46,844 bases of DNA. Source: Elusimicrobiales bacterium. Lineage in GTDB: Bacteria; Elusimicrobiota; Elusimicrobia; Elusimicrobiales; UBA9959. The translations under genes were made by a program, and so were the position numbers. This document shows, piece by piece, positions 34,735-43,134 of the stretch (position 1 is its first letter; every line of letters starts with the position of its first letter). Location of the stretch: NCBI GenBank assembly GCA_024681855.1, contig JAILAB010000041.1:1-46844 (forward strand), given 5' to 3'. The notes beneath the pieces are model-generated. The model saw only the letters and a program-made list of their open reading frames with translations. It did not search any database and was not told the DNA's origin.

Positions 34735-36456
34735 TTATTTCTTTTCTTCGTATAAACTTCTGAAATAATTTTCCGTTTTGTCGCGCACCAGGAATATAAC
34801 CTTGAATTTAGCCCTGGTCGCGCCTATATAAAGCACTGTCTCCAGATTTGGAATGAAAGGCTTTGTGTCGTCTATGTCTGTTATAATTACAACATTGGCT
34901 TCCAGTCCTTTGAAGCGGTGAACAGAGGTAAAGCGTATATTGTTTTCATTAGCTTTCTCAGGCGCTGCTATATGCCTTCCCCAGCCGCGTTTGCTTTCAG
35001 CTAATTTGTGAATGTCGGAGGAAAGCCAGGAATGCGCTGAAAGAAGAACTATGTCGCTTCTGCGGTGTCCGCATTCCTTTGAAAGCAGCTTTTCAATAAG
35101 AATTTCTGCTTTTTCCTGCTGGTCTTCTGATGATTTGTAGATAATAATATTATCAGCTGAGCCTCTGGCGCTTACAGCTGAACGCTCATAAAGCACATTG
35201 TCTGTTTTTATAAGATTTTCCGAAAGCCTTGTTATAGCTCCGGGATTTCTGTAATTTATAAGCAGGTTTACCTTACAGTCCGTGAAACCATATTTTTCTT
35301 CAAAATCATTTTCTTTTTCCTGCTGGTTTATATTGAAGACGCTTTGGTCAAAGTCGCTTAGCAGCCACACATTGCCTTTTTTCAGTCCTCCTTTTACAGA
35401 AGCATCCAAAACTTTAAGGTATCCTTTTGAACATATATCCTGAAATTCATCAACTACCAGAAGATCGTATTTCTTGCATTCATTTTTCAGAAAAGCCTCA
35501 GGCAGTGTTTTATAATAAAAATCAGGTTTTTCCTTATCTTCTTTTTTGAATTTTATTCCAGCAGAAGAAAGTGCCTTAGTCATATATTCTTCAATGCAAG
35601 CGGTTTTTACATCTGAGCACATCTTATATGATTCTTTGAAGTATTCACCTAAAAGCCTGTTAAAGCATAGCAGCAGAGTTTTCTTTCCTGCCGCTCTAGC
35701 GTCTTTTATTTTTTGGAAAGCCATGAATGTTTTGCCAGTTCCGGCGCCGCCTTTTATTAAAAGCCTCGGCATATCCTTTAGCATTTTATATTGTATGCCA
35801 ATGTCCTGGTTTAAAGAAGAAAGGGTATCGGCAATATCCATTGCCGCTTCTCTTTCATTAACTTCAAAAACCGGTTTAAGCAGCTCTATGCTTCTGTTTA
35901 TAGCTTCCTCAATATCTTTTGGAGGCAGGCAGGCCACCTTTTCTTTTTGGCTATGATGCAGATTAATCAAATAGTCTGGCAGATTTTCAGTGGGCTGGTG
36001 GTTTTGGTTAAAATACTGCGAATTAAGGTAAAATTCCCTGCGGCGGCATATAGCATGGGAAAATTCCTTTGTATATTTTGGGAACATTATCACATGGCTT
36101 ACAAAAGTTCCGTTGCATTTAGGGTCTTGCCGCAAGAAATCTTTAATTTGAAGTGCCTGATATTGAAGTTTAGTGAATGGGTTGCTTGCTTTTGTGCGCA
36201 GATTATTATAGTCATAAACAAATTCAGAGGGGGAAACTTTTTTAGGTATTATGTTTTTCAATTCTATTGCTATTATTCCTTCTCCTGGAATTGCTGCTAT
36301 GAAATCCACCTCTCCAAAACGGGCTATTCTTTTGCGATAAGAATAAAATACTGTCCACCCTTGTGTTTTAGGGCTGTCCATAAAAAAACGGTAAAATGCT
36401 TCTTCGCTTTTATTGTTAAATATTACCTTGTCTGGGGAAGGGATCATTGTTGCCAT
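34735..36456 (-). CDS. NERD-nuclease / UvrD-type helicase fusion
   Basis: A 573-residue protein. Residues ~15-140 are a NERD (nuclease-related) domain with the restriction-like core RFGEVDFIAAI and IAIELKN (Asp and Glu-x-Lys). Residues ~210-565 are a superfamily-1 helicase: Walker A GGAGTGKTF, Walker B LLVVDEFQD, LLSDFDQSVF, LLINYRNP, TSVHRFKGLEANVVII and motif VI YIGATRAKFKV. A nuclease-helicase in one chain resembles single-gene antiphage systems such as Nhi, but the family also occurs in DNA-repair settings. ATG 36456 has GGAG eight bases upstream. It stands alone on the minus strand in the accessory stretch. Confidence 0.87.
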   Translation of the reverse strand: MATMIPSPDKVIFNNKSEEAFYRFFMDSPKTQGWTVFYSYRKRIARFGEVDFIAAIPGEGIIAIELKNIIPKKVSPSEFVYDYNNLRTKASNPFTKLQYQALQIKDFLRQDPKCNGTFVSHVIMFPKYTKEFSHAICRRREFYLNSQYFNQNHQPTENLPDYLINLHHSQKEKVACLPPKDIEEAINRSIELLKPVFEVNEREAAMDIADTLSSLNQDIGIQYKMLKDMPRLLIKGGAGTGKTFMAFQKIKDARAAGKKTLLLCFNRLLGEYFKESYKMCSDVKTACIEEYMTKALSSAGIKFKKEDKEKPDFYYKTLPEAFLKNECKKYDLLVVDEFQDICSKGYLKVLDASVKGGLKKGNVWLLSDFDQSVFNINQQEKENDFEEKYGFTDCKVNLLINYRNPGAITRLSENLIKTDNVLYERSAVSARGSADNIIIYKSSEDQQEKAEILIEKLLSKECGHRRSDIVLLSAHSWLSSDIHKLAESKRGWGRHIAAPEKANENNIRFTSVHRFKGLEANVVIITDIDDTKPFIPNLETVLYIGATRAKFKVIFLVRDKTENYFRSLYEEKK

Positions 36457-36649
36457 TGTTTATGCTCCAAAAATTAATTTAAAAATTAACTGCTCTGGCA
36501 ATATATATTTGCCGTTTTCATTTACAAAAACTAATACAGAATACTAGTTTTTGTCTCCTGCCGTTTTTAATGTTTGCATGTCGGCAGATAAAGAGATCTT
36601 CTTATTGCTAATATATACTATTTATCGGCCCGTCAGTCAAGATTTAATG

Positions 36650-36681
36650 CGCTGCGGCGCGTTAAACAATTAAGCGCAGCG
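36650..36681. repeat. GC-rich inverted repeat beside the pseudopilin gene
   Basis: CGCTGCG (36650-36656) and CGCAGCG (36675-36681) face each other across 18 bases in otherwise AT-rich DNA. It ends 30 bp beyond the pilin stop and may be a terminator without T-run or a relic of a dispersed repeat. Confidence 0.4.
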
Positions 36682-36710
36682 GTTCATAAAAAATATGTGT
36701 TTTTCTGTCA

Positions 36711-37205
36711 TTAAGGCAGTAAATAGCGATTGTTTTCTTTTACAAAGCCTAATATAGCGCACCAGTCTTTGGTTCCATCATTGGAGCAGCCTATTCTGTT
36801 TAGCTCAGGTTCATTATAATTGCTTTGATATGTTGTAGTTTCTAATGAATATTTGTTGCAAGGCCTTCTTATTGCAATAATGTATTGTCCATCGGCCCAA
36901 TATTCAAAATTTTTTGTAGCCGGGCCAGCTGTAGTGCCATAATCACACATCGGTGTTTCTGTGCTTGCCATGGCATCCCCATAGGTAAAAAGATTGTTAT
37001 TTTCTGGCCCTTGCATGCATTTTTCGCTATCAGGATATTTTGCCAAACAGCTTGCTTGCTGTTCAGCTAAAGCTCTTAGAGCCGTAATGCCTTCCGCAGC
37101 TCTGGTTTTTTCAACAGTTTGATCAAATTTTGGCATGATTACAGCTGATAATATGCCCATTATGAGCACTACCACCATAACTTCAATTAGGGTAAATCCT
37201 TTCAT
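36711..37205 (-). CDS. type IV pilin-like / pseudopilin protein
   Basis: A 164-residue class with a type III signal: MKG followed by FTLIEVMVVVLIMGIL, cleaved by a prepilin peptidase between Gly3 and Phe4, with Glu5 of the mature chain present. The segment is the usual long N-terminal helix, followed by VEKTRAAEGITALRALAEQQ and a globular domain with several Cys (CLAKYPDSEKCMQ, CDYG, CNKYS, CSNDGTKDWC). PilE-like proteins of this kind are numerous in Elusimicrobiota genomes. No pilus assembly gene adjoins it. An AAGGG ribosome site precedes the ATG. Confidence 0.85.
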   Translation of the reverse strand: MKGFTLIEVMVVVLIMGILSAVIMPKFDQTVEKTRAAEGITALRALAEQQASCLAKYPDSEKCMQGPENNNLFTYGDAMASTETPMCDYGTTAGPATKNFEYWADGQYIIAIRRPCNKYSLETTTYQSNYNEPELNRIGCSNDGTKDWCAILGFVKENNRYLLP

Positions 37206-37270
37206 TTTTTATCCCTTTTTTTTTAGTTTCTATCGTTCTTTATAAGAAGGTTATTGATTTTACAGTTTTT

Positions 37271-37337
37271 CCGTCATGCTGATTTTGTTTAATCATCTCT
37301 GCGGCTTAAAGAGGTTCTGAAACAAGTTTATGACGAC
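37271..37337. repeat. inverted pair of dispersed-repeat copies
   Basis: CCGTCATGCTGATTTTGTTT (from 37271) is the reverse complement of the 33982 element with a few changes. GGTTCTGAAACAAGTTTATG (from 37313) is a decayed copy in the direct orientation. Together they form a larger imperfect inverted repeat in the pilin/lipoprotein divergent spacer. Confidence 0.5.
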
Positions 37338-37470
37338 GAAATAATATCTGCATTTTTTATAATTACATTGTATCAATACTTTTCTTTATAAAGAGCCATT
37401 TCTATAATATTTAGAATTATAATAGATGATCTCTAAATTTTCAAGGCTTCTTAATTTAACCGCGAATTAA

Positions 37471-37498
37471 CGGTTGCGCTTGCAATGTTAATTTGCGC
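37471..37498. repeat. dispersed palindromic repeat, second type, copy 2
   Basis: GGTTGCGCTTGCAATGTTAA followed by TTTGCGC matches the element at 32534-32560 in about four of five positions. It ends just before the lipoprotein gene. Confidence 0.45.
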
Positions 37499-37535
37499 TA
37501 TCGCTTTTCCTCTTGAAATTGCTAAACTGAATATT

Positions 37536-38339
37536 ATGAAATCAGCTATTATAAATAAGATAAACCGTTATAAATTTTTTTTCTTTGCATTAGCCATTGT
37601 ATCATTTAGCATGCTGCAAGGCTGCTCATTTATGCCTCAGGCCCTGCGGCGGGAAGCTGACGCTGTAAATACGATAGGGAAGAAAGCAGTTCTTCAGAAT
37701 AATGGCTGGTATTTATATTCAATTAAGGGAAATAGCAAGGATGTGAGGCAATATGTAGCAGGCGATAAAGCCTACTTTGTTTTGCCAGCGCGTTTTGAAA
37801 CAGTTCCGGCTGTTCTTCCTCCTAATCCTCCCGCAGCACTAAAGCAGGCTTTTGCTTCCTTTGCCAGGGGCAGCGTGCCTGTATTGTGTTCTTCTTCCCA
37901 TCAGAGATCTTCATCTTGCGACAAGAGCAATCCTGATGCCTATGAGGACTGCCGCTATCTTCATGATGAGACCGTCTCATGTCTTAAGGCTGGAGACGGA
38001 AGCCTTACGGTTGAACTGAATAATTTTTATGAACGCCATAAATCAGATTTGAACTATTCCAATATGAATCCTGCTGTGTCTGCGAGAATATTCGTGCATG
38101 GCTCTTTAGAAAATACAGGCTTTTATGAAACCGTTAAGATGATTCCTGAACAGCTTCTTTTCATCTGCGACAGTAAAAGCTGTTATTTCGCAGATGAAAA
38201 CAAAGAACCTGTGAATGTCATAACTGTTCAGAAGAAAATCGTTTTTAATAATCAGGAAATACAGAGCATGCGGGATGAGGAAAAACTTAAGGAACGCCAG
38301 GAACGCATAGCGGATTATTTTGAGGGAAAAGGAAGCTGA
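37536..38339 (+). CDS. lipoprotein of unknown function
   Basis: About 267 residues. The N-terminus KINRYKFFFFALAIVSFSM leads to the lipobox LQGC, so the protein is probably lipid-anchored and faces the periplasm or surface. The mature part has several Cys (VLCSSSHQRSSSCDKS, EDCRYLHDETVSC, FICDSKSCYF) and a charged C-terminal helix (RDEEKLKERQERIADYF). No family is recognised. The frame opens further upstream to 37485, but ATG 37536 gives a proper signal sequence. The downstream small membrane protein and PspC gene may be co-transcribed. Confidence 0.7.
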   Translation: MKSAIINKINRYKFFFFALAIVSFSMLQGCSFMPQALRREADAVNTIGKKAVLQNNGWYLYSIKGNSKDVRQYVAGDKAYFVLPARFETVPAVLPPNPPAALKQAFASFARGSVPVLCSSSHQRSSSCDKSNPDAYEDCRYLHDETVSCLKAGDGSLTVELNNFYERHKSDLNYSNMNPAVSARIFVHGSLENTGFYETVKMIPEQLLFICDSKSCYFADENKEPVNVITVQKKIVFNNQEIQSMRDEEKLKERQERIADYFEGKGS

Positions 38340-38419
38340 TCTGTAACAATTTAAAACTAGACTGTAAAAGACAGTCAAAATTGAAATTTATATAATTATG
38401 TAATAGACTTGGAGAAATT

Positions 38420-38872
38420 ATGTTCAGTTCTTTTTTATCAATGACGATATCTTTTTTTTCAAAGGCTGGCGCTTTGCTGCTGAATCTTTTTGCCTCTATG
38501 GGAACATATAAATGCGTGTTTTCATGGGGCATGGTTGGGATATGCGCGCTGGTCTTTCTGTATTTTCTGCTGAGAGGAAAATTTAAGTTCGCAATAGCAG
38601 TTTTCTTTTTGCTTGGCGCCTCAACATATATATATGATTTCGTGGGATGCAATGACTGCGGCAATAAGCTTCCGCTAAGCCGTCATTTCGGAGCGGCATG
38701 CCCCGCTGAATCCTCTGAGCCTGCACCTGAAAACAACTCTGGAGAAAGCTCCTCCTCTGCTGCCAGTAAGGGAACAGAAGATTCCAAAAATGCAGCCAAT
38801 GCGGCAGATGAGAATCCTGAAAATGCTGCAAAAGCCCAGCCTTCATCAGCTAATTCTCAGAAAAGCAAATAA
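38420..38872 (+). CDS. small membrane protein with Ser/Ala-rich tail
   Basis: A 150-residue protein with two hydrophobic segments (SMGTYKCVFSWGMVGICALV region and FKFAIAVFFLLGASTYIYDF), preceded by a hydrophobic N-terminus. A short Cys-containing loop (GCNDCGNK) follows, then a ~60-residue Ser/Ala/Asn/Glu-rich disordered tail. A GGAG ribosome site precedes the ATG. No family is recognised. It lies between a lipoprotein and a PspC-domain protein, which suggests an envelope role. Confidence 0.65.
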   Translation: MFSSFLSMTISFFSKAGALLLNLFASMGTYKCVFSWGMVGICALVFLYFLLRGKFKFAIAVFFLLGASTYIYDFVGCNDCGNKLPLSRHFGAACPAESSEPAPENNSGESSSSAASKGTEDSKNAANAADENPENAAKAQPSSANSQKSK

Positions 38873-38912
38873 ATATAAATGCTAATTAGTATTTTGTGAT
38901 ATAATAACTGTT

Positions 38913-39224
38913 ATGGAAAATAATGCGCAATTTGTAAAAAGCAGCGATAACCGTGTTTTCACAGGCATTCTTGGGGGACTTGCGGAATATTTCGGGCTGT
39001 CGCCTAGGCTGCTTCGAGTGTGTTTCTTTCTTATAACCTGGTCTTTTAACTGGTTTGCTTTTGTATATCTCATTCTTATGTTTGCCATGCCTGAAAGGAA
39101 TGATGAATACGAGGAAACAGGCACTTTCATTAGCAATACCAGCCTTCCTTATCCGTTAAAGAAAATAATAAGCCGCTTCTGGTCATCCTTTTCAGAGGCT
39201 TGCTCTGTGCTTTTTAAAGACTGA
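38913..39224 (+). CDS. PspC domain protein
   Basis: A 103-residue inner-membrane protein with a clear PspC domain: SSDNRVFTGILGGLAEYFG, LSPRLLRVCFFLITW, and a hydrophobic WFAFVYLILMFAMPE. In other bacteria PspC senses envelope stress and anchors PspA or interacts with secretins; no other psp gene is in the window. The stop codon sits inside a 12-bp palindrome ACTGAATTCAGT (39220-39231). Confidence 0.85.
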   Translation: MENNAQFVKSSDNRVFTGILGGLAEYFGLSPRLLRVCFFLITWSFNWFAFVYLILMFAMPERNDEYEETGTFISNTSLPYPLKKIISRFWSSFSEACSVLFKD

Positions 39225-39409
39225 ATTCAGTTTCTGATTATATTGCAGCGCAGCAAAGAAAATAACAGGCCTTTTGAAATTCTGTTTTTTTGCTCCGCAG
39301 CATTGGCATGCCGTCATTAGCCATGTCTCAGTATTTACAAAAAGGCATTTTGAGCATTATATTCTCAAAGTAAATATATAAAAGACGAAAAGAAAAAATT
39401 GTAAACATT

Positions 39410-40789
39410 ATGGAAGAATCTGGGGAAAATGTATTTAGCAATAATGCTGGCGCCATGCCATCAGGCATTTCCCCTAATATTTCTATTCCAGAGGCTCTTC
39501 CTGAATATGATTTCCCTTTAGATGATGTTCAGCAGAAGATATTTGACATTCTGGAGAATACCTCAAGGAATGTTTTTCTGCAAGGCCGCGCTGGTACTGG
39601 CAAGACGACTTTTGTGCAATATTTGCGCCGTCATTCAAAAAAAAGAATAAGAATTGCATGCCCTACTGCGGCAGCTGCTGTTAATCTGGGGGCTGTTACT
39701 CTTCATTCGCTTTACAGGCTTCCATTAAGTGATTTTTTTATTTTTGAAGATTTGATGGCTGTGCCCAGGAAAAAACTGAAAAGCATTTTAAGCCGCACTG
39801 ACATGCTTGTCATAGACGAAGTGTCAATGGTCAGGCCTGATATGCTGGACGCTGTTGACCTGCTATCGCGCGAAGCTAGGGGAAATCATCTTCAGCCCTT
39901 CGGCGGACTTCAGGTTCTGCTTGTAGGAGATCTTGCGCAGCTGCCTCCGGTAATAAAACAGAATGCGTACGAGGTTTTCAATGAGAAATACGGTAGCCGC
40001 CAGCCTTATTTTTTTCATGCCTATGTATATTCGGAGGCGGATTTTCAGCATGCGGAGCTTGAGAAGGTTTACAGGCAGAATGACATTGAGCTGCTTGATA
40101 AACTGGCCTGTCTCAGGGAAAACCGGAATATTAGCGAAGCCGTGAATTATTTCAATGAATGCGGGCCTGCTGACAGGGATTTCCTTAAAACCGCTGTTAC
40201 GCTTACGCCGTACAGGCGCATTGCGGATGCCTTAAATGCCAGGCGGCTTTCAGAGATAAAGTCCCCGGCTGTGGATTATAAATGCACAGCAACAGGCACA
40301 TTTGAAACATCTCAGGAATGCCCTGCGCCGAGAATTTTATCGCTTAAGCCTGGAGCGCTTGTTATTTTCAACCGCAATAATCCGGGCTGCTGGATTAATG
40401 GCACTGCCGGCATAGTTCGCATGCTTGCTCCAGATTTTATAGAAACAGAAATAATCAGCTCCGGCCATAAGGCAATCGTGCGCCAAGAAGAATGGAAAAG
40501 CTACCGCTATGATTTTGACAGGCTTACTGGCCGCGTTTACGAGGAAGAAACAGGCTCATTTGTGCAGTTCCCGCTTCAGCTGGGCTATGCGCTTACCATA
40601 CATAAGGCACAAGGTAAAACTTTGGACAAGGCCGTGATTGATATGAATCACGGAGCGTTTGCCCATGGCCAGCTTTATGTGGCTTTAAGCCGCACCAGGC
40701 ATAAGGAAGACATTCGCATTATGGGCCGCATAACAGAAGATGATGTGATAACGGATCCCGCGGTTCAAGAGTTTCTGCGCAGAAAATAA
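39410..40789 (+). CDS. Pif1/RecD-like superfamily 1B helicase
   Basis: A 459-residue ATP-dependent 5'-3' DNA helicase. Motifs are GRAGTGKTTFVQ (Walker A), ACPTAAAAVNLGAVTLHSLY, DMLVIDEVSMVRPDM (Walker B), GDLAQLPPV, LEKVYRQND, LTPYRRIADALN, ALTIHKAQGKT and LYVALSRTRH. These are the ordered SF1B motifs of Pif1-type proteins without RecD's N-terminal domain. Pif1-like helicases unwind G-quadruplex and R-loop structures; bacterial members are widespread and mostly uncharacterised. No good ribosome site precedes the ATG. The gene is separated by 185 bp from PspC and faces the symporter gene. Confidence 0.88.
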   Translation: MEESGENVFSNNAGAMPSGISPNISIPEALPEYDFPLDDVQQKIFDILENTSRNVFLQGRAGTGKTTFVQYLRRHSKKRIRIACPTAAAAVNLGAVTLHSLYRLPLSDFFIFEDLMAVPRKKLKSILSRTDMLVIDEVSMVRPDMLDAVDLLSREARGNHLQPFGGLQVLLVGDLAQLPPVIKQNAYEVFNEKYGSRQPYFFHAYVYSEADFQHAELEKVYRQNDIELLDKLACLRENRNISEAVNYFNECGPADRDFLKTAVTLTPYRRIADALNARRLSEIKSPAVDYKCTATGTFETSQECPAPRILSLKPGALVIFNRNNPGCWINGTAGIVRMLAPDFIETEIISSGHKAIVRQEEWKSYRYDFDRLTGRVYEEETGSFVQFPLQLGYALTIHKAQGKTLDKAVIDMNHGAFAHGQLYVALSRTRHKEDIRIMGRITEDDVITDPAVQEFLRRK

Positions 40790-40827
40790 ACAGTGGAAAT
40801 CAGAGCTTAGAACGAAAGATCTAGTAT

Positions 40828-42261
40828 TTAATGCTTTAAGGGCACGGCTGTTTCTTTTGTTTGACCATGCGCTGACAATTTCCTTTCTTTAATGAAAGCT
40901 GTGCTTATGGCTGGCAGCATTATCAGCAGCGCGGCAGCCAGGCCTGCGAAAAGGATATTTTTGCTTTCTGGAAAAATTATCTTCCAAAGCAGCGCTCCGC
41001 AGATGGCGGCAAGCATAGATGCTAATCCGGCTTTTCCAGGCACATGTTCACGGAAGAATATTAGGCAGGAAAGAGGAATAAAAATTGTAAGCCCTCGCGT
41101 TGCCATTGAAAGATAATTCCATTTAAGCACCATGGAATCATAATAGCACAGCGCAAAAATGAGGCCTCCGGCTGTAGCAGCAAGCACTGTCAGGCGGTTC
41201 AGCCAAAGCACTTTCCTTTCATTGTTTATATTCAGGATATTGCGGAAAATATCGTTTGAAACTGTTGTGCCTATTCCAAGGGAAAGCCCAGCCACAGAGC
41301 CGGCGGCTGAAAAAAGAACTGCGGCAAGCCCTGCCCCGCCGAGATAATCAGGCAGATATTTGCACAGAAAATACGGCAGGGCGTTTATCGGCAGCAGTTC
41401 TGGGTGCGCCTGACGCATATACAGGCCTATTATCACTGACGGCAGGCCTACCAGGATTATTGTTATTCCGGCGGATATGCAGCCCCAGTATGCAGTGCGG
41501 AGATTTTTGGCCGCAAAAACTCCCTGCACATAGGCCTGCGTTGAAATAACGCCTATTATCATGGCTGTAAGATTATACAAACCATCTCCTATTCCGCCGC
41601 TGTACAGGTTAAGCCAGGGTTCAAAAGCGAAAGAGCTCTTCAGTCCGGAAAAAGCGCCAATGTCAAAGAAAGCCCATATCCCTCCGGCTATTATTGAAAC
41701 GGCAACAAGGGCCAGTTTTACAAGCCCGGCTGTGCCTGAACCCTTAAGTCCCCCGAAAAATACGAAACACAGCACAAGGCCGCCTATTATAAACGCTGAA
41801 ATGCCGAGGCTTATTCCGAAAATTCCGGCTATCAGATGCAGTCCGGTTATGGAACTGGCTATTATGCTGAAGAACATGCCAAGCGATACTGTCATGCTGC
41901 TTACCGCTCCGGCTTTTTTACCGAAGCAGTGTGTAAGAAACTGAGATACAGTAGAGAGACGGCTTCTTCGCAGCGGCTTGGCATAAAAAAATGCCATTAG
42001 CAGAAGCGCTATCCCCGCCCCGAGGGTTACCCACCATGCGGTAATGCCTTTCGCAAATGCCATCTGTGAGGTGCCAACGGTGGAAGAGCCCCCTATTATT
42101 GTGCCTAATATGGTGCCTGTTACCATGGGAACGCCGTATTTCCGGCCGCCAACACTGTAATCATCAGCGCTTTTCACCTTTCTGGCAACCATTATTACAG
42201 GCACAAGCGAAATAGCTATGGCGATAATCAGGCTTATGTAGTGAACAATAGTAAGAGACAT
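40828..42261 (-). CDS. sodium:solute symporter (SSS) family transporter
   Basis: About 477 residues with roughly 13 membrane segments, the SSS/LeuT-fold pattern: SADDYSVGGRKYGVP, GTIIGGSSTVGTSQMAFAKG, an IIGGLVLCFVFFGGLKG segment and AAVLFSAAGSVAGLSLGIGTTVSND. Members import sugars, amino acids, pantothenate, nucleosides or carboxylates with Na+. The substrate is not apparent. ATG 42261 is preferred over TTG 42270. It converges with the helicase gene and has no obvious operon partner. Confidence 0.88.
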   Translation of the reverse strand: MSLTIVHYISLIIAIAISLVPVIMVARKVKSADDYSVGGRKYGVPMVTGTILGTIIGGSSTVGTSQMAFAKGITAWWVTLGAGIALLLMAFFYAKPLRRSRLSTVSQFLTHCFGKKAGAVSSMTVSLGMFFSIIASSITGLHLIAGIFGISLGISAFIIGGLVLCFVFFGGLKGSGTAGLVKLALVAVSIIAGGIWAFFDIGAFSGLKSSFAFEPWLNLYSGGIGDGLYNLTAMIIGVISTQAYVQGVFAAKNLRTAYWGCISAGITIILVGLPSVIIGLYMRQAHPELLPINALPYFLCKYLPDYLGGAGLAAVLFSAAGSVAGLSLGIGTTVSNDIFRNILNINNERKVLWLNRLTVLAATAGGLIFALCYYDSMVLKWNYLSMATRGLTIFIPLSCLIFFREHVPGKAGLASMLAAICGALLWKIIFPESKNILFAGLAAALLIMLPAISTAFIKERKLSAHGQTKETAVPLKH

Positions 42262-42380
42262 GATAAACAATTGGCAGTCAGTTTGCAGTCAGACTTTTTT
42301 GAAAATGGCCTTTAATATGTTCCGGTTATCCGAAATTTTCATACGGTATGCTTTTGCGTAACAGCATATTGCTGCCTATC

Positions 42381-43082
42381 CTATTTATTTTGGAATTCCA
42401 AAATCTGGTCAACCCGCTTTAGGCCAAGTTTTACATCTTCATTTTCAGGATCAAGCTGCATTGCCTTTGTCCAGTGCTCTTTTGTTTTTAAATAATCCTT
42501 GTTGTTGAAACACTTCAGACCTTCAAGATAAAGTTTTGCCGCCTGAGATTTGTCTTTGGGAGTTTTTTCAGTGTTTAAAATACTATCAATGCGTTTAAGA
42601 CCAATGTGTGCGTCGTTTTCAGGGTCAAGCTGGTTTGATTCGGTCCAGTATTCTTTTGCCTTTGAATACTCCCCTTTATTGAAACATTTCAGACCTTCAA
42701 AATAAAGCTGGAAAGCGCGGGCCTTGTCTGCGGAATTTACGGTTTTACCTGCAGCTGCCTCTTTTGTAATGCTTTGTCTGCACTCTTCCGTTTCACATTT
42801 GCTTATTTTTTCTTCGGCTTCCCTTCTCTTGTGTTCTGTAATTATTTCCTGTGCTTCCTCTGGTGTTATAAACGGCTTAGGTGCCATATGGGCGGCAGGT
42901 TCCGGCTGAGGTGTATCTGCTTCATGCCGCTGTTCCGGCTGAACTGCATGCCTGTTTTTTTCCAGATTGTCAACAGTATTATATAGCTTATAAACTAATG
43001 CCGTTACAGCGGCTATCATGAACAAAAATAATAATTTGAAAAAAAAGTTATTCTCTTCTCTGTTTACGGGACTCTCTGTCAT
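42381..43082 (-). CDS. membrane-anchored TPR protein
   Basis: A 233-residue protein with one N-terminal membrane segment (FFFKLLFLFMIAAVTALVYK) and a Pro/Glu-rich linker. Two near-identical TPR-like blocks follow: LYFEGLKCFNKGEYSKAKE / QLDPENDAHIGLKRIDSIL, and LYLEGLKCFNNKDYLKTKE / QLDPENEDVKLGLKRVDQIL. The tail therefore arose by an internal duplication. TPRs usually mediate protein contacts; here they would face the periplasm or cytoplasm depending on topology, which is likely N-in. The function is unknown. AAGGGA stands before the ATG. Confidence 0.75.
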   Translation of the reverse strand: MTESPVNREENNFFFKLLFLFMIAAVTALVYKLYNTVDNLEKNRHAVQPEQRHEADTPQPEPAAHMAPKPFITPEEAQEIITEHKRREAEEKISKCETEECRQSITKEAAAGKTVNSADKARAFQLYFEGLKCFNKGEYSKAKEYWTESNQLDPENDAHIGLKRIDSILNTEKTPKDKSQAAKLYLEGLKCFNNKDYLKTKEHWTKAMQLDPENEDVKLGLKRVDQILEFQNK

Positions 43083-43134
43083 ATATTTCTTCCCTTGCGT
43101 GTAAATATTGATTTTAACTCAATTCTTTAAATAA

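Noticed and set aside
32637-36456. Prophage or integrative element
   Set aside because: No integrase, structural, replication or attachment-site sequence was found; only repeats and orphan genes.
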